The notes: generated from the sequence alone by a model not told the origin. DNA of 64,000 nt from Chryseobacterium phocaeense (GCF_900169075.1 NZ_LT827015.1:1674001-1738000); one strand, 5' to 3'; positions 41,595 to 51,014 are shown, numbered from the stretch's first letter. Numbers and translations: made by a program.

Positions 41595-42930
41595 GAACAA
41601 AAAATCGGTTGTTCGGGTAACGGAGGGGAACTCGACAGCAACTGCTGATGTGTTGCAAGACGGCACACAGAATAATAAGGAGAAGCTCAAAAAGCCCTTA
41701 ATTTTCGGCTTAATGGCGATTGTTTTCGTGGGTTGTATGTACCTCATATTTAAACCATCCGAAGACAAAAAGACAATTGAAAATGTAGGGCTGAACGATG
41801 CGGTACCAGAGGCTACTGGAACTGGAATGCCTGCAGACAAAGGCAAGGCGTATGAACAGGAAATGCTCGAACGCAAAGAGCAGGAAAAACGCAATGCATT
41901 GGCTACACTTTCAGACTACTGGAATACAGAAGACAAAGAAGAGCCAACCGACGAACCGTTTAATGAAGAAGAGGAAAACAACAGCTTTGGCGGTAGTGGG
42001 AGAAATTCGGCAAGAAGCAGTAACCCTGCTTTGAACAGCTATCGAAATAGCCAAAGCGCATTGAGTTCCTTTTATCAAGATGATAACGCTGAAACAATGG
42101 AACTGCGTAAGCAGGTGGACGAATTGAAAGAAAAATTATCAGAAAAGGATGTGCCACCTGTGGCCACAGTTGATGACCAATTGAAGCTAATGGAGAAATC
42201 CTATGAAATGGCAGCAAAGTATCTGCCAAAAAATGCGAATACCGAAAATTCAACACCTGCTAATGGTGCTGTTCCGGATGCTGTTAGTGCTATGGCTACT
42301 AACCAAAAAGAGCATTTTGTATCGTTCACATCAGCAAGAAAAAATACAGTATCAGCCCTTTACCGTGAACCATCGGACAGTGCTTTTTTAGCGGATTGGA
42401 GCGAAACAAAGAACCGTGGGTTTTATACCGCTGGTTCTTTGGAACAAATGGCACAACCCAAAAACAGTATCAAAGCCTGTGTACACGATGCCCAAACAGT
42501 AGTTGGCGAAACAGGTGTGCGTTTACGATTATTAGAGCCTGCAAAAACACCGAGCCGTACCATTCCAAAAGGAACGATTTTAACGGCTAATGCGAAATTT
42601 CAGGGAGGGCGTTTACAACTAAAAGTTACCTCGATAGAACTGGAGGGCAATATCATCCCGGTAGATATAACCATTTACGATTTGGACGGACAGCAAGGCT
42701 TGTACGTTCCGTATTCGCCCGAAATGAATGCCCTTACCGAAATGGCAGGCAATATGAGCCAGACAGGCGGAACAAGCGTAATGCTCACGCAAAATGCTGG
42801 ACAGCAGGTTGCCGCAGACCTTAGTCGTGGTGTGGTACATGGAATTTCGGGCTATTTTGCTAAAAAGGTAAGAACCCCAAAAGTTACGCTGAAAGCAGGA
42901 CATCAGGTCTTCCTTGTATCTAAACAATAA
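41581..42930 (+). CDS. traM: TraM, VirB10-like conjugal transfer protein
   Basis: The 449-residue protein has a short cytoplasmic part with a membrane helix (LIFGLMAIVFVGCMYLIF), a proline/acidic hinge (EDKEEPTDEPFNEEEENN) and a C-terminal VirB10-type domain: ASVRLRLLEPAKTPSRTIPKGTILTANAKFQGGRLQLKV is its core, landmarks RLRLLEP and IPKGT. VirB10 proteins bridge inner and outer membranes. The order after traL is the expected one. Confidence 0.88.
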   Translation: MKENENKKSVVRVTEGNSTATADVLQDGTQNNKEKLKKPLIFGLMAIVFVGCMYLIFKPSEDKKTIENVGLNDAVPEATGTGMPADKGKAYEQEMLERKEQEKRNALATLSDYWNTEDKEEPTDEPFNEEEENNSFGGSGRNSARSSNPALNSYRNSQSALSSFYQDDNAETMELRKQVDELKEKLSEKDVPPVATVDDQLKLMEKSYEMAAKYLPKNANTENSTPANGAVPDAVSAMATNQKEHFVSFTSARKNTVSALYREPSDSAFLADWSETKNRGFYTAGSLEQMAQPKNSIKACVHDAQTVVGETGVRLRLLEPAKTPSRTIPKGTILTANAKFQGGRLQLKVTSIELEGNIIPVDITIYDLDGQQGLYVPYSPEMNALTEMAGNMSQTGGTSVMLTQNAGQQVAADLSRGVVHGISGYFAKKVRTPKVTLKAGHQVFLVSKQ

Positions 42931-42954
42931 TGTTGAATTCAAACAAATAAAACA

Positions 42955-43848
42955 ATGAAAAATATTTTAAAAACCTTTTGGACAATTGCCCTCATACTCG
43001 GCTTTGCCGTACAATCTTTTGCACAAGACAGCATCAGAACTCCGCTTGCATTAGGCAAGATAGAACCGTATAAAATGGAAGTTACCTACGATAAAACTTC
43101 GCACTTGATTTTTCCGACCGCTATCCGTTATGTGGATTTGGGAAGCGAATATCTAATTGCAGGAAAAGCAGAAGATGCGGAAAATGTTTTGCGTGTAAAA
43201 GCATCTGTAAGGGATTTCGAACCTGAAACCAATTTTTCGGTCATTACCAATGACGGACGTTTTTACAGTTTCAATGTATATTACAGTTCCTATCCCGAGG
43301 CATTGAGTTATGACCTGCTCACAATGCAAAAGGCAGTAGACAAAGCTAACGGTAACGATGTGCTTTTTGAAGAATTGGGCAATAATTCGCCTTCACTGGC
43401 AGGATTGCTTTTGGAAACGATTTACAAAAATGATAAGCGTATTGTAAAGCACATTGGGGCAAAAAGCTTCGGCATACAGTTTATTCTCAAAGGCATTTAT
43501 ATCCACAACGGCAAATACTATTTCCATACGGAATTGAGAAATAAAACCAATGTGCCTTTCCAGATTGATTTTATCAATTTCAAAGTAGTAGATAAAAAGG
43601 TAGCCAAACGTACTGTAGTACAAGAACGCCCTATGATACCACTTAGAACATACAAACCTTTGGACGAGATTGGCGGAAAACTAACCGAACAAAACGTATT
43701 CCTGCTAGACCAATTTACCATTGCCGATGACAAGGTACTGTTGATTGAGATTTTCGAGAAGAACGGTGGCAGACATCAAACTTTGCAGGTCGAAAATTCA
43801 GACTTAATCAAAGCTCGTTTGATAAACGATATGCACCTAAAATTTTAA
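42955..43848 (+). CDS. traN: TraN conjugal transfer protein
   Basis: The 297-residue protein has a signal peptide (cleavage after SFAQ near residue 23) and a beta-rich body with LIFPTAIRYVDLGSEYLIAGKAEDAENVLRVKA and KSFGIQFILKGIYIHNGKYYFHTELRNKTNVPFQIDFINFKV. This is the DUF4138/TraN layout of Bacteroidetes elements, a VirB9-like component. It is 24 bases from traM and 20 from traO. Confidence 0.88.
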   Translation: MKNILKTFWTIALILGFAVQSFAQDSIRTPLALGKIEPYKMEVTYDKTSHLIFPTAIRYVDLGSEYLIAGKAEDAENVLRVKASVRDFEPETNFSVITNDGRFYSFNVYYSSYPEALSYDLLTMQKAVDKANGNDVLFEELGNNSPSLAGLLLETIYKNDKRIVKHIGAKSFGIQFILKGIYIHNGKYYFHTELRNKTNVPFQIDFINFKVVDKKVAKRTVVQERPMIPLRTYKPLDEIGGKLTEQNVFLLDQFTIADDKVLLIEIFEKNGGRHQTLQVENSDLIKARLINDMHLKF

Positions 43849-43868
43849 TAACATTTTAATGCAATAAT

Positions 43869-44429
43869 ATGAAAAAGTATATCTATACCGTGATGTTCAT
43901 TTTGATGGCCATCACGGTTACACAGGCACAAAGAATGCTCCCAAAACAGAAAGGACTGGAAGTAAGTACAGGTGTAGTATCCAACGATAAAATTGGTAAT
44001 GATTATTACCTCAATATTGGAATGACCGTGAACGGTAAACATGGTAACTACCAGCTTTGGGCGTTGGAATACACGCACCAATACCACGACTACAAAGACC
44101 TCCGCATACCGCAGGAAACCTATACAGCCGAAGGTGGTTACAGTTTCTTTCTCTTGGGCGATGCCCGTAAAAACATTACGCTGAACTTCGGGATAACAGG
44201 TGTGGTCGGTTATGAAAGTATCAATCGTGGCGAAGCGATGTTGTATGACGGAGCAAAGATTTTGAGTGAAGACAATTTCATTTACGGAGCTGGTGGACGG
44301 CTAACTTTGGAAACGTACCTATCAGACCGATTTGTGTTGGTGCTACAAGGACGCACAAAAGTCTTTTGGGGTACAGATTTGGAACAGTTCCGACCATCAG
44401 CAGGTATGGGGTTAAGGTTTAATTTTTAA
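43869..44429 (+). CDS. traO: TraO conjugal transfer protein
   Basis: The 186-residue protein has a signal peptide (MKKYIYTVMFILMAITVTQA) and a beta-barrel-like body with alternating hydrophobic strands, ending LRFNF, an outer-membrane-style C-terminus. It matches Bacteroidetes TraO, thought to form part of the outer-membrane complex. It ends 12 bases before traQ. Confidence 0.85.
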   Translation: MKKYIYTVMFILMAITVTQAQRMLPKQKGLEVSTGVVSNDKIGNDYYLNIGMTVNGKHGNYQLWALEYTHQYHDYKDLRIPQETYTAEGGYSFFLLGDARKNITLNFGITGVVGYESINRGEAMLYDGAKILSEDNFIYGAGGRLTLETYLSDRFVLVLQGRTKVFWGTDLEQFRPSAGMGLRFNF

Positions 44430-44441
44430 AACGTAAAAACG

Positions 44442-44891
44442 ATGATAGCAATATTCAATAAATTCAGAATAGGATTAAGCTCAATATATGTATTGCTGGC
44501 AATCCTCACAGCTTCGGTAATTTTAGTATCTTGTAGCAAAGATGATGAACTCGAAATACAGAACGATTTTCCTTTCGAGGTAAACGTGATGCCTGTTCCC
44601 AAAGATATAGTCAATGGGCAGACGGTAGAAATACGCATTGCCATACAGCGAACAGGCAATTATAGCAACACACAGTATTTTCTTCGCTATTTCCAATTTG
44701 ACGGACAAGGCACATTGCGGTATTACGATGAGCAACCATATTTACCAAACGATTTGTACCCGTTACCGACAGATCAGTTTCGCTTATACTACACTTCAAC
44801 ATCTGCCGTGTCACAATCTTTTGAGGTTTGGATTTCCGACAGCTTTGGCAACGAAAGAAAGATAAGTTTTCAGTTTAACAGTAGTGATTAA
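44442..44891 (+). CDS. traQ: TraQ, DUF3872 lipoprotein
   Basis: The 149-residue protein has a lipoprotein signal (LVSC, cysteine near residue 31), then FPFEVNVMPVPKDIVNGQTVEIRIAIQRTGNYS and a beta-rich body ending ISFQFNSSD. This DUF3872 layout is TraQ. It closes the tra set; no TraP-type primase is seen between traO and traQ. A terminator follows at once. Confidence 0.87.
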   Translation: MIAIFNKFRIGLSSIYVLLAILTASVILVSCSKDDELEIQNDFPFEVNVMPVPKDIVNGQTVEIRIAIQRTGNYSNTQYFLRYFQFDGQGTLRYYDEQPYLPNDLYPLPTDQFRLYYTSTSAVSQSFEVWISDSFGNERKISFQFNSSD

Positions 44892-44898
44892 GGAGTTA

Positions 44899-44926
44899 AA
44901 ACCTGCCAATCGGGCAGGTTTTTTTT
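44899..44926 (+). terminator. Intrinsic terminator of the tra operon
   Basis: ACCTGCC (44901-44907) pairs with GGCAGGT (44913-44919) around AATCG, with flanking A-T pairs, followed by an eight-base T run. It begins eight bases after the traQ stop and would end the long tra transcript. Confidence 0.92.
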
Positions 44927-44940
44927 ATACCTTTACGCTT

Positions 44941-45477
44941 ATGAAAGTGGAGATAAGAAAAGAAGTAAAGGAAGATTTCGGAACTGTTTTTGAGGTGATA
45001 AAAAATGCTTTTGAGAAAGAGGAATATAGCGACCACAAAGAGCAATATTTAGTCGAAAGTTTAAGAAGTTCCGATGCGTTCGTTCCTGAATTGTCGCTCA
45101 TTGCAGAAGTGAACAATCAGATTGTCGGTTATATATTGCTTACCAAAATCAATATCATAGATGCCGATAGGAAAATAAATACCTCACTTGCTATGGCTCC
45201 GGTTGCTGTGTTACCGGAATTTCAAGGCAACGGTATCGGTGCAAAACTGATTGAAGCCGCACATCATAAAGCGAAAGAATTAGGATTTGGTTCTGTGGTA
45301 TTGTTAGGACACGAAAATTATTATCCAAAGTTCGGTTATAAACTGACAAAAGAATTTGGAATTAAGTTGCCATTTGATGTTCCCGATGCCAACTGTATGG
45401 CAATTGAACTAACTGAAAATGCTTTACTAAATATCAGTGGTATTGTTCAATATCCAAAAGAGTTTGAAATTGAATAG
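44941..45477 (+). CDS. GNAT acetyltransferase (YhbS-like)
   Basis: The ATG at 44941 gives 178 residues (the frame to 44884 overlaps traQ and the terminator). It has the YhbS-type GNAT order: VKEDFGTVFEVIKNAFEKE, VPELSLIAEVNNQIVGYILLTKI, LAMAPVAVLPEFQGNGIGAKLI (acetyl-CoA loop Q-G-N-G-I-G), and LGHENYYPKFGYKLTKEFGIKLP. Substrate unknown. It starts a new transcription unit after the tra terminator. Confidence 0.85.
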   Translation: MKVEIRKEVKEDFGTVFEVIKNAFEKEEYSDHKEQYLVESLRSSDAFVPELSLIAEVNNQIVGYILLTKINIIDADRKINTSLAMAPVAVLPEFQGNGIGAKLIEAAHHKAKELGFGSVVLLGHENYYPKFGYKLTKEFGIKLPFDVPDANCMAIELTENALLNISGIVQYPKEFEIE

Positions 45478-45530
45478 AGGGACAAATATTTTTCATAAAT
45501 TCAAAGAGTAGAATATAATAGCTTATTGTT

Positions 45531-45803
45531 ATGGTTGCATCATTGGTTATAGGGATAATATTTTTGGTTGCAGGTTTAGGACTTCGCTATTGGCTTAACC
45601 GACGAAAGTTTTACAGGCGTGGTCCGATGGGAGCCGAAGGTTTTTCATCTTATGAAAGTTCGGTTTTCATTAAATTTATTGAAAAGGTTGGTAAATGGAT
45701 AGCTTATGGATTGATTATATTTGGACTTTTATCACTTTGGGTTTATTCTCGTGAGAAAAAAGATAGGGAAATCCAAAACATGGAAATCCAGAAACAGAAT
45801 TAA
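45531..45803 (+). CDS. Small membrane protein common in Bacteroidetes elements
   Basis: The 90-residue protein has two membrane helices (LVIGIIFLVAGLGLRYWL and GKWIAYGLIIFGLLSLWVY) and a basic loop with NRRKFYRRGPMGAEGFSSYESSVFIKFIEKV. Similar proteins are often labelled as molybdenum transporter permeases in databases, which the sequence does not support. It is ten bases from the TIGR02391 gene downstream, so the two are probably co-transcribed. Confidence 0.65.
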   Translation: MVASLVIGIIFLVAGLGLRYWLNRRKFYRRGPMGAEGFSSYESSVFIKFIEKVGKWIAYGLIIFGLLSLWVYSREKKDREIQNMEIQKQN

Positions 45804-45813
45804 TCATTTTTAA

Positions 45814-46614
45814 ATGACAAAATCCTTTGATGACATAACCTTGCGAAATATATCTGACATTATATCAAATCTATTAACGCATACAAAAATCACAGAACAT
45901 TTAGCTGGTGCTAATATTTCTCAATCGCAAATTGGTACAAACAAAACCGACAGACTTTTTTATGCATTAAAAGAAAAGCAAATACAAGACAATTGTGGAA
46001 ATAATGTATTGGCATTTGTAGTTAGGTTATTAAATCCTAAAAGATATAATTCCGAAGACGAATTAGAAAGAGACAGAACAACTATCAATGAAAAATTAGT
46101 TTACGAAGGGATAGAAATTGATAAAACCGGACAACCCCGACTAGTTGAAAAGGCTAAAACCATTTCAGAAGCTAAAAGCAGGTCACTTAAAATCAAAGAA
46201 AAAGTACACGGTATCGGAGTTCATTCAGAAATTTTACCATACTGCGAAGCCGAATGGCTGAAAGAAAATTATTTTCACTCTATACTAGAAATCACAAAAA
46301 GTGTTGCGGAAAGACTTAGGCAGAAAAGTGGCTATACTTCAGATGGAGCAGATCTGGTTGATGATTGTTTTGCTTTAGGAAAAGACAAAAGACCTATGCT
46401 TGCTTTTAATATGCTGAATAATCCAAGCGAAGAAAGTGAGCATAAGGGTTTCGGCAACTTCTGTAAAGGATTTTTTTCTATGTACCGAAATCCAAAAGCG
46501 CATAACCCGAAAATATTAGAAGACACTCAACTTTCAGAAATGACTGAAGTATTGGTTGTAGCTACAATTATTCATAACAAACTTGATAACACTTACAAAA
46601 CAGGACTTAAATAG
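45814..46614 (+). CDS. TIGR02391/Ymh family protein
   Basis: The 266-residue protein has an N-terminal helical region with LSNLLTHTKITEHLAG-like content (ITEHLAGANISQSQIG) and the C-terminal Ymh signature: FGNFCKGFFSMYRNPKAHNPKI, a helix-turn pattern with R-N-P-x-A-H that recurs in abortive-infection-related families. Many TIGR02391 proteins sit in defence or mobile element contexts and have no proven function. A strong hairpin terminator (46620-46650) follows, so it closes the unit begun by the small membrane gene. Confidence 0.75.
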   Translation: MTKSFDDITLRNISDIISNLLTHTKITEHLAGANISQSQIGTNKTDRLFYALKEKQIQDNCGNNVLAFVVRLLNPKRYNSEDELERDRTTINEKLVYEGIEIDKTGQPRLVEKAKTISEAKSRSLKIKEKVHGIGVHSEILPYCEAEWLKENYFHSILEITKSVAERLRQKSGYTSDGADLVDDCFALGKDKRPMLAFNMLNNPSEESEHKGFGNFCKGFFSMYRNPKAHNPKILEDTQLSEMTEVLVVATIIHNKLDNTYKTGLK

Positions 46615-46619
46615 CGCAA

Positions 46620-46650
46620 ATCGGATAACCCAAAAGTTATCCGATTTTTT
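46620..46650 (+). terminator. Bidirectional hairpin terminator
   Basis: ATCGGATAAC (46620-46629) pairs perfectly with GTTATCCGAT (46636-46645), followed by a T run to 46650. It lies between the convergent TIGR02391 and PLD genes, so it can terminate both; the plus-strand side is the stronger one. Confidence 0.85.
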
Positions 46651-46653
46651 AAC

Positions 46654-49305
46654 TTACAAATCGGTGCATATAAAAGATGAGAGTTTTAGAGGTAAATAAA
46701 TTTCGTCTGGACTGTGTTTTATGTAATCTTCTTTATCATAGTCCCACATAAAGCCAGGTCTGATTAAAGTAAAATCGTTTGTTTTATTTACGTACTGAAC
46801 GTAGCTATAACCCCAAGGCGATTTGTAAATAATTTGCCCGTTAACTGCTGATGCATCAAAGTTCTTATCTTCAATCTGTTCAATCACTTTTATAAACGAA
46901 GGACATAGTCTTTCGTAAAATATCTCTAAGTTTTTTTCAAATCCCTTTGTTCTGTTTTTCAGCTCGGAAATTCTAATATTAATTTTGGATTTTAATTCTA
47001 CAAAATTGCTATTGAAATCATCTACATTCCTACAACCTAAATAATGAAGTGCATTTAAAGCCATAGTAAAAAAGTAATGTAATTCATCATCTTTCCATCG
47101 ATTGTTAATTAAGCAAACAATTGTATTTATGAGTGCCTCTTTTTTTAGTTCCTCGATTTTCTTTTTTGTATAGTCAAATTCATACGCTTTAAATCCGCTT
47201 CTTGCCAGCATCAAAAAGTCGCCAATTAAGTTTAAACAACAACCCTTTACATTGTTATTGTCATAATCGTCTACAAATGGTAAATAACTGAAAAAATGGT
47301 GCGAGTCTTGTTCGTCATACTTTGCAGATTTCCCTCCGTATTCACTTATCAACTCAAGAGCGATTAAATATTTAGTCAAATCTGTAAGTGTAGGCCTATA
47401 TGTTTTTGGTCGACTATTCCCATAGAGAATTTCTTGTTGGTAATTGTAAAGGTTATCAAAGTAGTTCATCAACTTTCTTTTTTCAGATTTAAGAATGACA
47501 AAAGAGAGGTTACGAACCGTTGCCACTTCTCCTTCCTCATTTCCATTTATGTTGCCTAAATCGTCTTCTTGCTCATCAATACTTATATCAGCTTGTTTAT
47601 TTGTTGAAATTCCATTTAAATTGATGAACTTCAAAACATCTAAAACACGTAGGGAAAGAGAAGAGAGTAGAAGGTTTTTTTCAAATCCAGAATTTTCTAT
47701 TGCTTTATAGGAAGAGAGATCGTAAAGTTTTTCAGGTTCTTTGTCATCATTCAGCTTTGTAAACGTGCTTCTCCTACTATCTAAAAAGCTGGCTCCTGTT
47801 TCATTTTCTGTTTCATCAAAGATTGCATAATGCAACAAGTCGAGAACTTTGCTCAGCTCTCCATTTTGGATTTCGCTATAAATTTTTTCAATTTCCTCTG
47901 TCTTTGGATTAGGATGCGTTTTTGCCAAGAGGAAATAATCTGAAATCAAAAGTTTATTAGAGATAATCTCTTCACTAATATTTGTCAATTGCACATATTG
48001 GAAAGTGCCTAATTCTAAATTGAGTTTTGTTTTTAGTTCTTTCTCATAATTTGAGAATGTTTTGGAATACAAAAATCGGTTTTGTTTATCGAAGAAAACA
48101 ACCTTAAATTCATCGGTATAGGTGCCATTGGAATGAAGTATAAATTCATCATAAATCAACTCTGCCGATAGCAGTTGTAGTTTAAATTGATTATTCTCGA
48201 TTATAGTTTCATAAATTGATTTACTTGTAGTCGTTGTAAATTCATCAAGGGTTTTACTATTGCTTGTTTTCAGTTTTATGCCTAATTGATTTAACAGTCC
48301 ACCTTTTTCTGACTGAATAAGAAGTGAAACTTCTGCATTTGAATTTTTGCCCAATAATCCCAATCCTGCAGGTGTAATATTGGCACTACCGAACAAGCAA
48401 AACTCTTTTCCATTTTTTGTCTTGAAATGAATAATCTTCCCGTGAAGTTTTGATTTTGAGTTTCCAGATTTTGCATATTGGATTTTGCTTACGCCTGCAT
48501 CACACCAATCGTAAAATGTAAACGCTTTGCTCACTTGCATTGCAGAAGGGATTAAACCACTTTCATCCAATATGACTTTTACTATGGCTGAAGGAAAAAG
48601 AGAATTAAGTTCTTGCAATACTTTCCCATTTTTGTCATAATATGGAGAAATGGTAGTTATTTCTACTACTTTCTCATTGCTAAGATGTTTTAAAAGTTCG
48701 TTCCAAATAGAAGTTGTTTCAGTATTAAACAGGAAAGCAACCTTCTCTTTTTGCGACGTTTCGAAAAATTGAAATGGTTTTGTCTTTGGCAATTCATTCA
48801 GCCATTTAGAATGTTCAAGTATCCATTTTGTAGTTTTTTCATTCATCTGTCCTTTAACTGACGATGAAAGAGTTGATAGATAATCCCAAGCTGACGAAAA
48901 GACTGATGAATTTTCGGTTGAACGAATATCAAAATGAAATGCTCCCCAAATCTCATCATTGTTGCCATTTCCAGATTTTGTAAGGTTTCCAGAACCAACA
49001 ATAAGCAATCCTTCTTTTTCACCAAACAACATCCAAATTTTTGGATGGAATACTGACTTTTGAAAAACAGGATAAAGTGAATAACCGGCAGAAAGTTGCA
49101 TTTCTTCTCCTGTCACTTGTTGCATTAACTCTGAATAATAATGTCCATCAATAAAAACGTTGATGTTTCTCACGCCACAAGAACGCAACCATTTCATTGC
49201 TTTCATTTCAAAAAAATAAAAGTCAAAGCTGAAGGTAGTAAGAATTGCAGAATGATATCTTCTGCTTCCTATCAATGTTAGTATGTTTTCTCTTTCTAGT
49301 ATCAT
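46654..49305 (-). CDS. Large protein with phospholipase D-like (PLD) nuclease fold
   Basis: The 883-residue protein has two half-motifs of the PLD superfamily. The first is FHPKIWMLFG then GSGNLTKSG (His87, Lys89, 104-109); the second is LHGKIIHF then GSANITPAG (His288, Lys290, 306-311). The aspartate of the HKD motif is replaced, as in nuclease-type members such as BfiI and DISARM DrmC. So residues about 1-340 form a pseudo-dimer active site. The rest (340-883) has no recognised domain. It overlaps the 533-residue gene by one base (ATGA), so both are translationally coupled. A DNA or RNA nuclease role in defence is inferred. Confidence 0.75.
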   Translation of the reverse strand: MILERENILTLIGSRRYHSAILTTFSFDFYFFEMKAMKWLRSCGVRNINVFIDGHYYSELMQQVTGEEMQLSAGYSLYPVFQKSVFHPKIWMLFGEKEGLLIVGSGNLTKSGNGNNDEIWGAFHFDIRSTENSSVFSSAWDYLSTLSSSVKGQMNEKTTKWILEHSKWLNELPKTKPFQFFETSQKEKVAFLFNTETTSIWNELLKHLSNEKVVEITTISPYYDKNGKVLQELNSLFPSAIVKVILDESGLIPSAMQVSKAFTFYDWCDAGVSKIQYAKSGNSKSKLHGKIIHFKTKNGKEFCLFGSANITPAGLGLLGKNSNAEVSLLIQSEKGGLLNQLGIKLKTSNSKTLDEFTTTTSKSIYETIIENNQFKLQLLSAELIYDEFILHSNGTYTDEFKVVFFDKQNRFLYSKTFSNYEKELKTKLNLELGTFQYVQLTNISEEIISNKLLISDYFLLAKTHPNPKTEEIEKIYSEIQNGELSKVLDLLHYAIFDETENETGASFLDSRRSTFTKLNDDKEPEKLYDLSSYKAIENSGFEKNLLLSSLSLRVLDVLKFINLNGISTNKQADISIDEQEDDLGNINGNEEGEVATVRNLSFVILKSEKRKLMNYFDNLYNYQQEILYGNSRPKTYRPTLTDLTKYLIALELISEYGGKSAKYDEQDSHHFFSYLPFVDDYDNNNVKGCCLNLIGDFLMLARSGFKAYEFDYTKKKIEELKKEALINTIVCLINNRWKDDELHYFFTMALNALHYLGCRNVDDFNSNFVELKSKINIRISELKNRTKGFEKNLEIFYERLCPSFIKVIEQIEDKNFDASAVNGQIIYKSPWGYSYVQYVNKTNDFTLIRPGFMWDYDKEDYIKHSPDEIYLPLKLSSFICTDL

Positions 49306-50906
49306 CAGTCAACCAAAAGTTTCTTATGTAATTGCGATAAAATCCTTTGGTCGTTGATTACCTGCAAATCAAACATTATGTTTTGCAAGGCGTTCATTCT
49401 TGGCGATGTGTTTCTTGGAGGAAATGTATCTATGAAACGGATGTATTGTTCCTCAATAAAAAATTTGTGAGTAGCCTGTGAGCCGTTGCCCATTTTTCTG
49501 AGTGCAACCATTGAGTGCCTGTAAATAATTTTGCGTAAAATAAATTGTTCAACAAAATCTTGAAGTGTATCGTTTTCTGCTGTGTGAACTGTCAAGATAC
49601 CATCAACCATATTCCCATCCCTTTCTATCTTTTTTCTGCTCATAAATTCTTTCAATGGATGAAGTTGCTCTCTATTATTTTTGAATATTTGAAGCAAAAG
49701 AATAAAGCCATATTTTGCTACTATAACAGGGTCGTTTGTTCCATCAATTTCCTTTTTGATGTTTTCCTCATCTTCTGTGTCAGGGATTAACTCCAAAATT
49801 TCTGCAAGTGAACTTGTTGGCTCTGTAGCTTGCTTTAGCTCTTTGCATATTTCATTTGTAATACTGCTTGAAAATTTCTTTACAAACAATGGTAGATATT
49901 GGTCTTGTTGGAAATCGTAAAGATGTTGTAATACAGCCCAAAATATTGTTCCGCAACTGTACTGCCAATACTCATTTAATTGATAGCAGTACCAACCAAT
50001 ATTAGTTTCCGTTTCAGGATAACCATTTGTTCCCAATTTCTTTCGGTAACTTTCCAATAGAAATCTATACCAGTCGTAATTATTTTCATTTTTAACAGCT
50101 GTATTTAAGAGCGACAAAATTGTTTCCCTTCTGTGAAAAGTAAAACGTTCTTCCATTTCTTGACTTGGATCGTCTTTGTCCAAAAGCATTTCTACATATA
50201 GTTGCCATTCGGCATTTTCTGTTTGTATCGTATCAATCGCAAAATACTTTATCAGTTCTGAAATATCATCTTGGTAGAGTTTTCCTTTTTTGATATTAAT
50301 ATAAAATAACTCTTTTATTTGTGGTGACAATGATCCTTCAAAAGCCTCGGCTAATTGTTCCCCAGAAACTTTTTGTCTTGGGTGTGGTTTACTAATGTTG
50401 TAAATAACATCTCCATCATCATTTATTGCTGTAATAATTAAGGAAAGTGCCTGCATTGCTCCGTAATAATATTGTCCGAATGCACCGGATGGATATTTCC
50501 AATAAACATTTTTATCGGTATTGTCCTTGTCTGCTCCTTCGGCTAAGTCAAAATAAGTTTCCTCAGCTGTATTTATTAGGTTTGAAGCAAAGTTACTTCC
50601 TGTTATCTGTTGAACTCCTTTACGCTCGCTTTGCATAATTATGGCAATCATCAATTCAGCTCTGCGGATAAAACGATATTGTTCTTTTGAGTTGCCTTTC
50701 TTCTCGGTCTTGAAATAGAAGTCTAAAAGCCAACAATAAAACCCATAATAACGGAGACGATTAGTCAAATTGGAAATTCCAGGCAACATAGTGGCGTAAG
50801 TCGCTTCTGAGGTTGTTTGAAGGCCTAACGGGTCAAGTCCAGTGATTAGATTTATTGATGCTCCCCAAAACGGATAATTTGAATTGCCTTTTTGTAATAC
50901 TGCCAT
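49305..50906 (-). CDS. Unrecognised 533-residue protein paired with the PLD gene
   Basis: The protein begins NYPFWGASINLITGLDPLGLQ and has a conserved-looking MLPGISNLTNRLRYYGFYCWLLDFYF block (residues about 40-65). A long helical body follows with WYRFLLESYRKKLG, WQYSCGTIFWAVLQHLYDF and a basic tail with ILRKIIYRHSMVALRKMG. No membrane helix, ATPase motif or nuclease motif is visible. Its stop (TGA) shares bases with the PLD start. A regulatory, sensor or adaptor role for the PLD protein is likely, but I do not recognise the family. Confidence 0.72.
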   Translation of the reverse strand: MAVLQKGNSNYPFWGASINLITGLDPLGLQTTSEATYATMLPGISNLTNRLRYYGFYCWLLDFYFKTEKKGNSKEQYRFIRRAELMIAIIMQSERKGVQQITGSNFASNLINTAEETYFDLAEGADKDNTDKNVYWKYPSGAFGQYYYGAMQALSLIITAINDDGDVIYNISKPHPRQKVSGEQLAEAFEGSLSPQIKELFYINIKKGKLYQDDISELIKYFAIDTIQTENAEWQLYVEMLLDKDDPSQEMEERFTFHRRETILSLLNTAVKNENNYDWYRFLLESYRKKLGTNGYPETETNIGWYCYQLNEYWQYSCGTIFWAVLQHLYDFQQDQYLPLFVKKFSSSITNEICKELKQATEPTSSLAEILELIPDTEDEENIKKEIDGTNDPVIVAKYGFILLLQIFKNNREQLHPLKEFMSRKKIERDGNMVDGILTVHTAENDTLQDFVEQFILRKIIYRHSMVALRKMGNGSQATHKFFIEEQYIRFIDTFPPRNTSPRMNALQNIMFDLQVINDQRILSQLHKKLLVD

Positions 50907-50938
50907 TTAAAATTAATTTATCAGTAACCTATATTCTT

Positions 50939-50946
50939 CAAATTTA
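50939..50946 (-). promoter_or_regulatory. Candidate -7 element for the PLD pair
   Basis: On the minus strand TAAATTTG matches TAnnTTTG, about 33 bases before the ATG at 50906. The -33 part is weak (TTTC at 50966-50963). It lies in the divergent gap shared with the HTH genes. Confidence 0.4.
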
Positions 50947-50980
50947 CAAAATAAACTATCTTGAAATTTATATCGTGGCG

Positions 50981-51014
50981 ACAAATACTGCCTTTCAACG
51001 ACAATCAATACCAC
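50981..51014 (+). repeat. Dispersed 34-base element, copy E (upstream of the xis-like genes)
   Basis: ACAAATACTGCC, TTT, CAACGACA, ATCAATACCAC: 28 of 34 bases match copy B. It lies 62 bases before the first HTH gene and 75 bases before the 533-residue gene, in the shared divergent gap. Confidence 0.55.
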
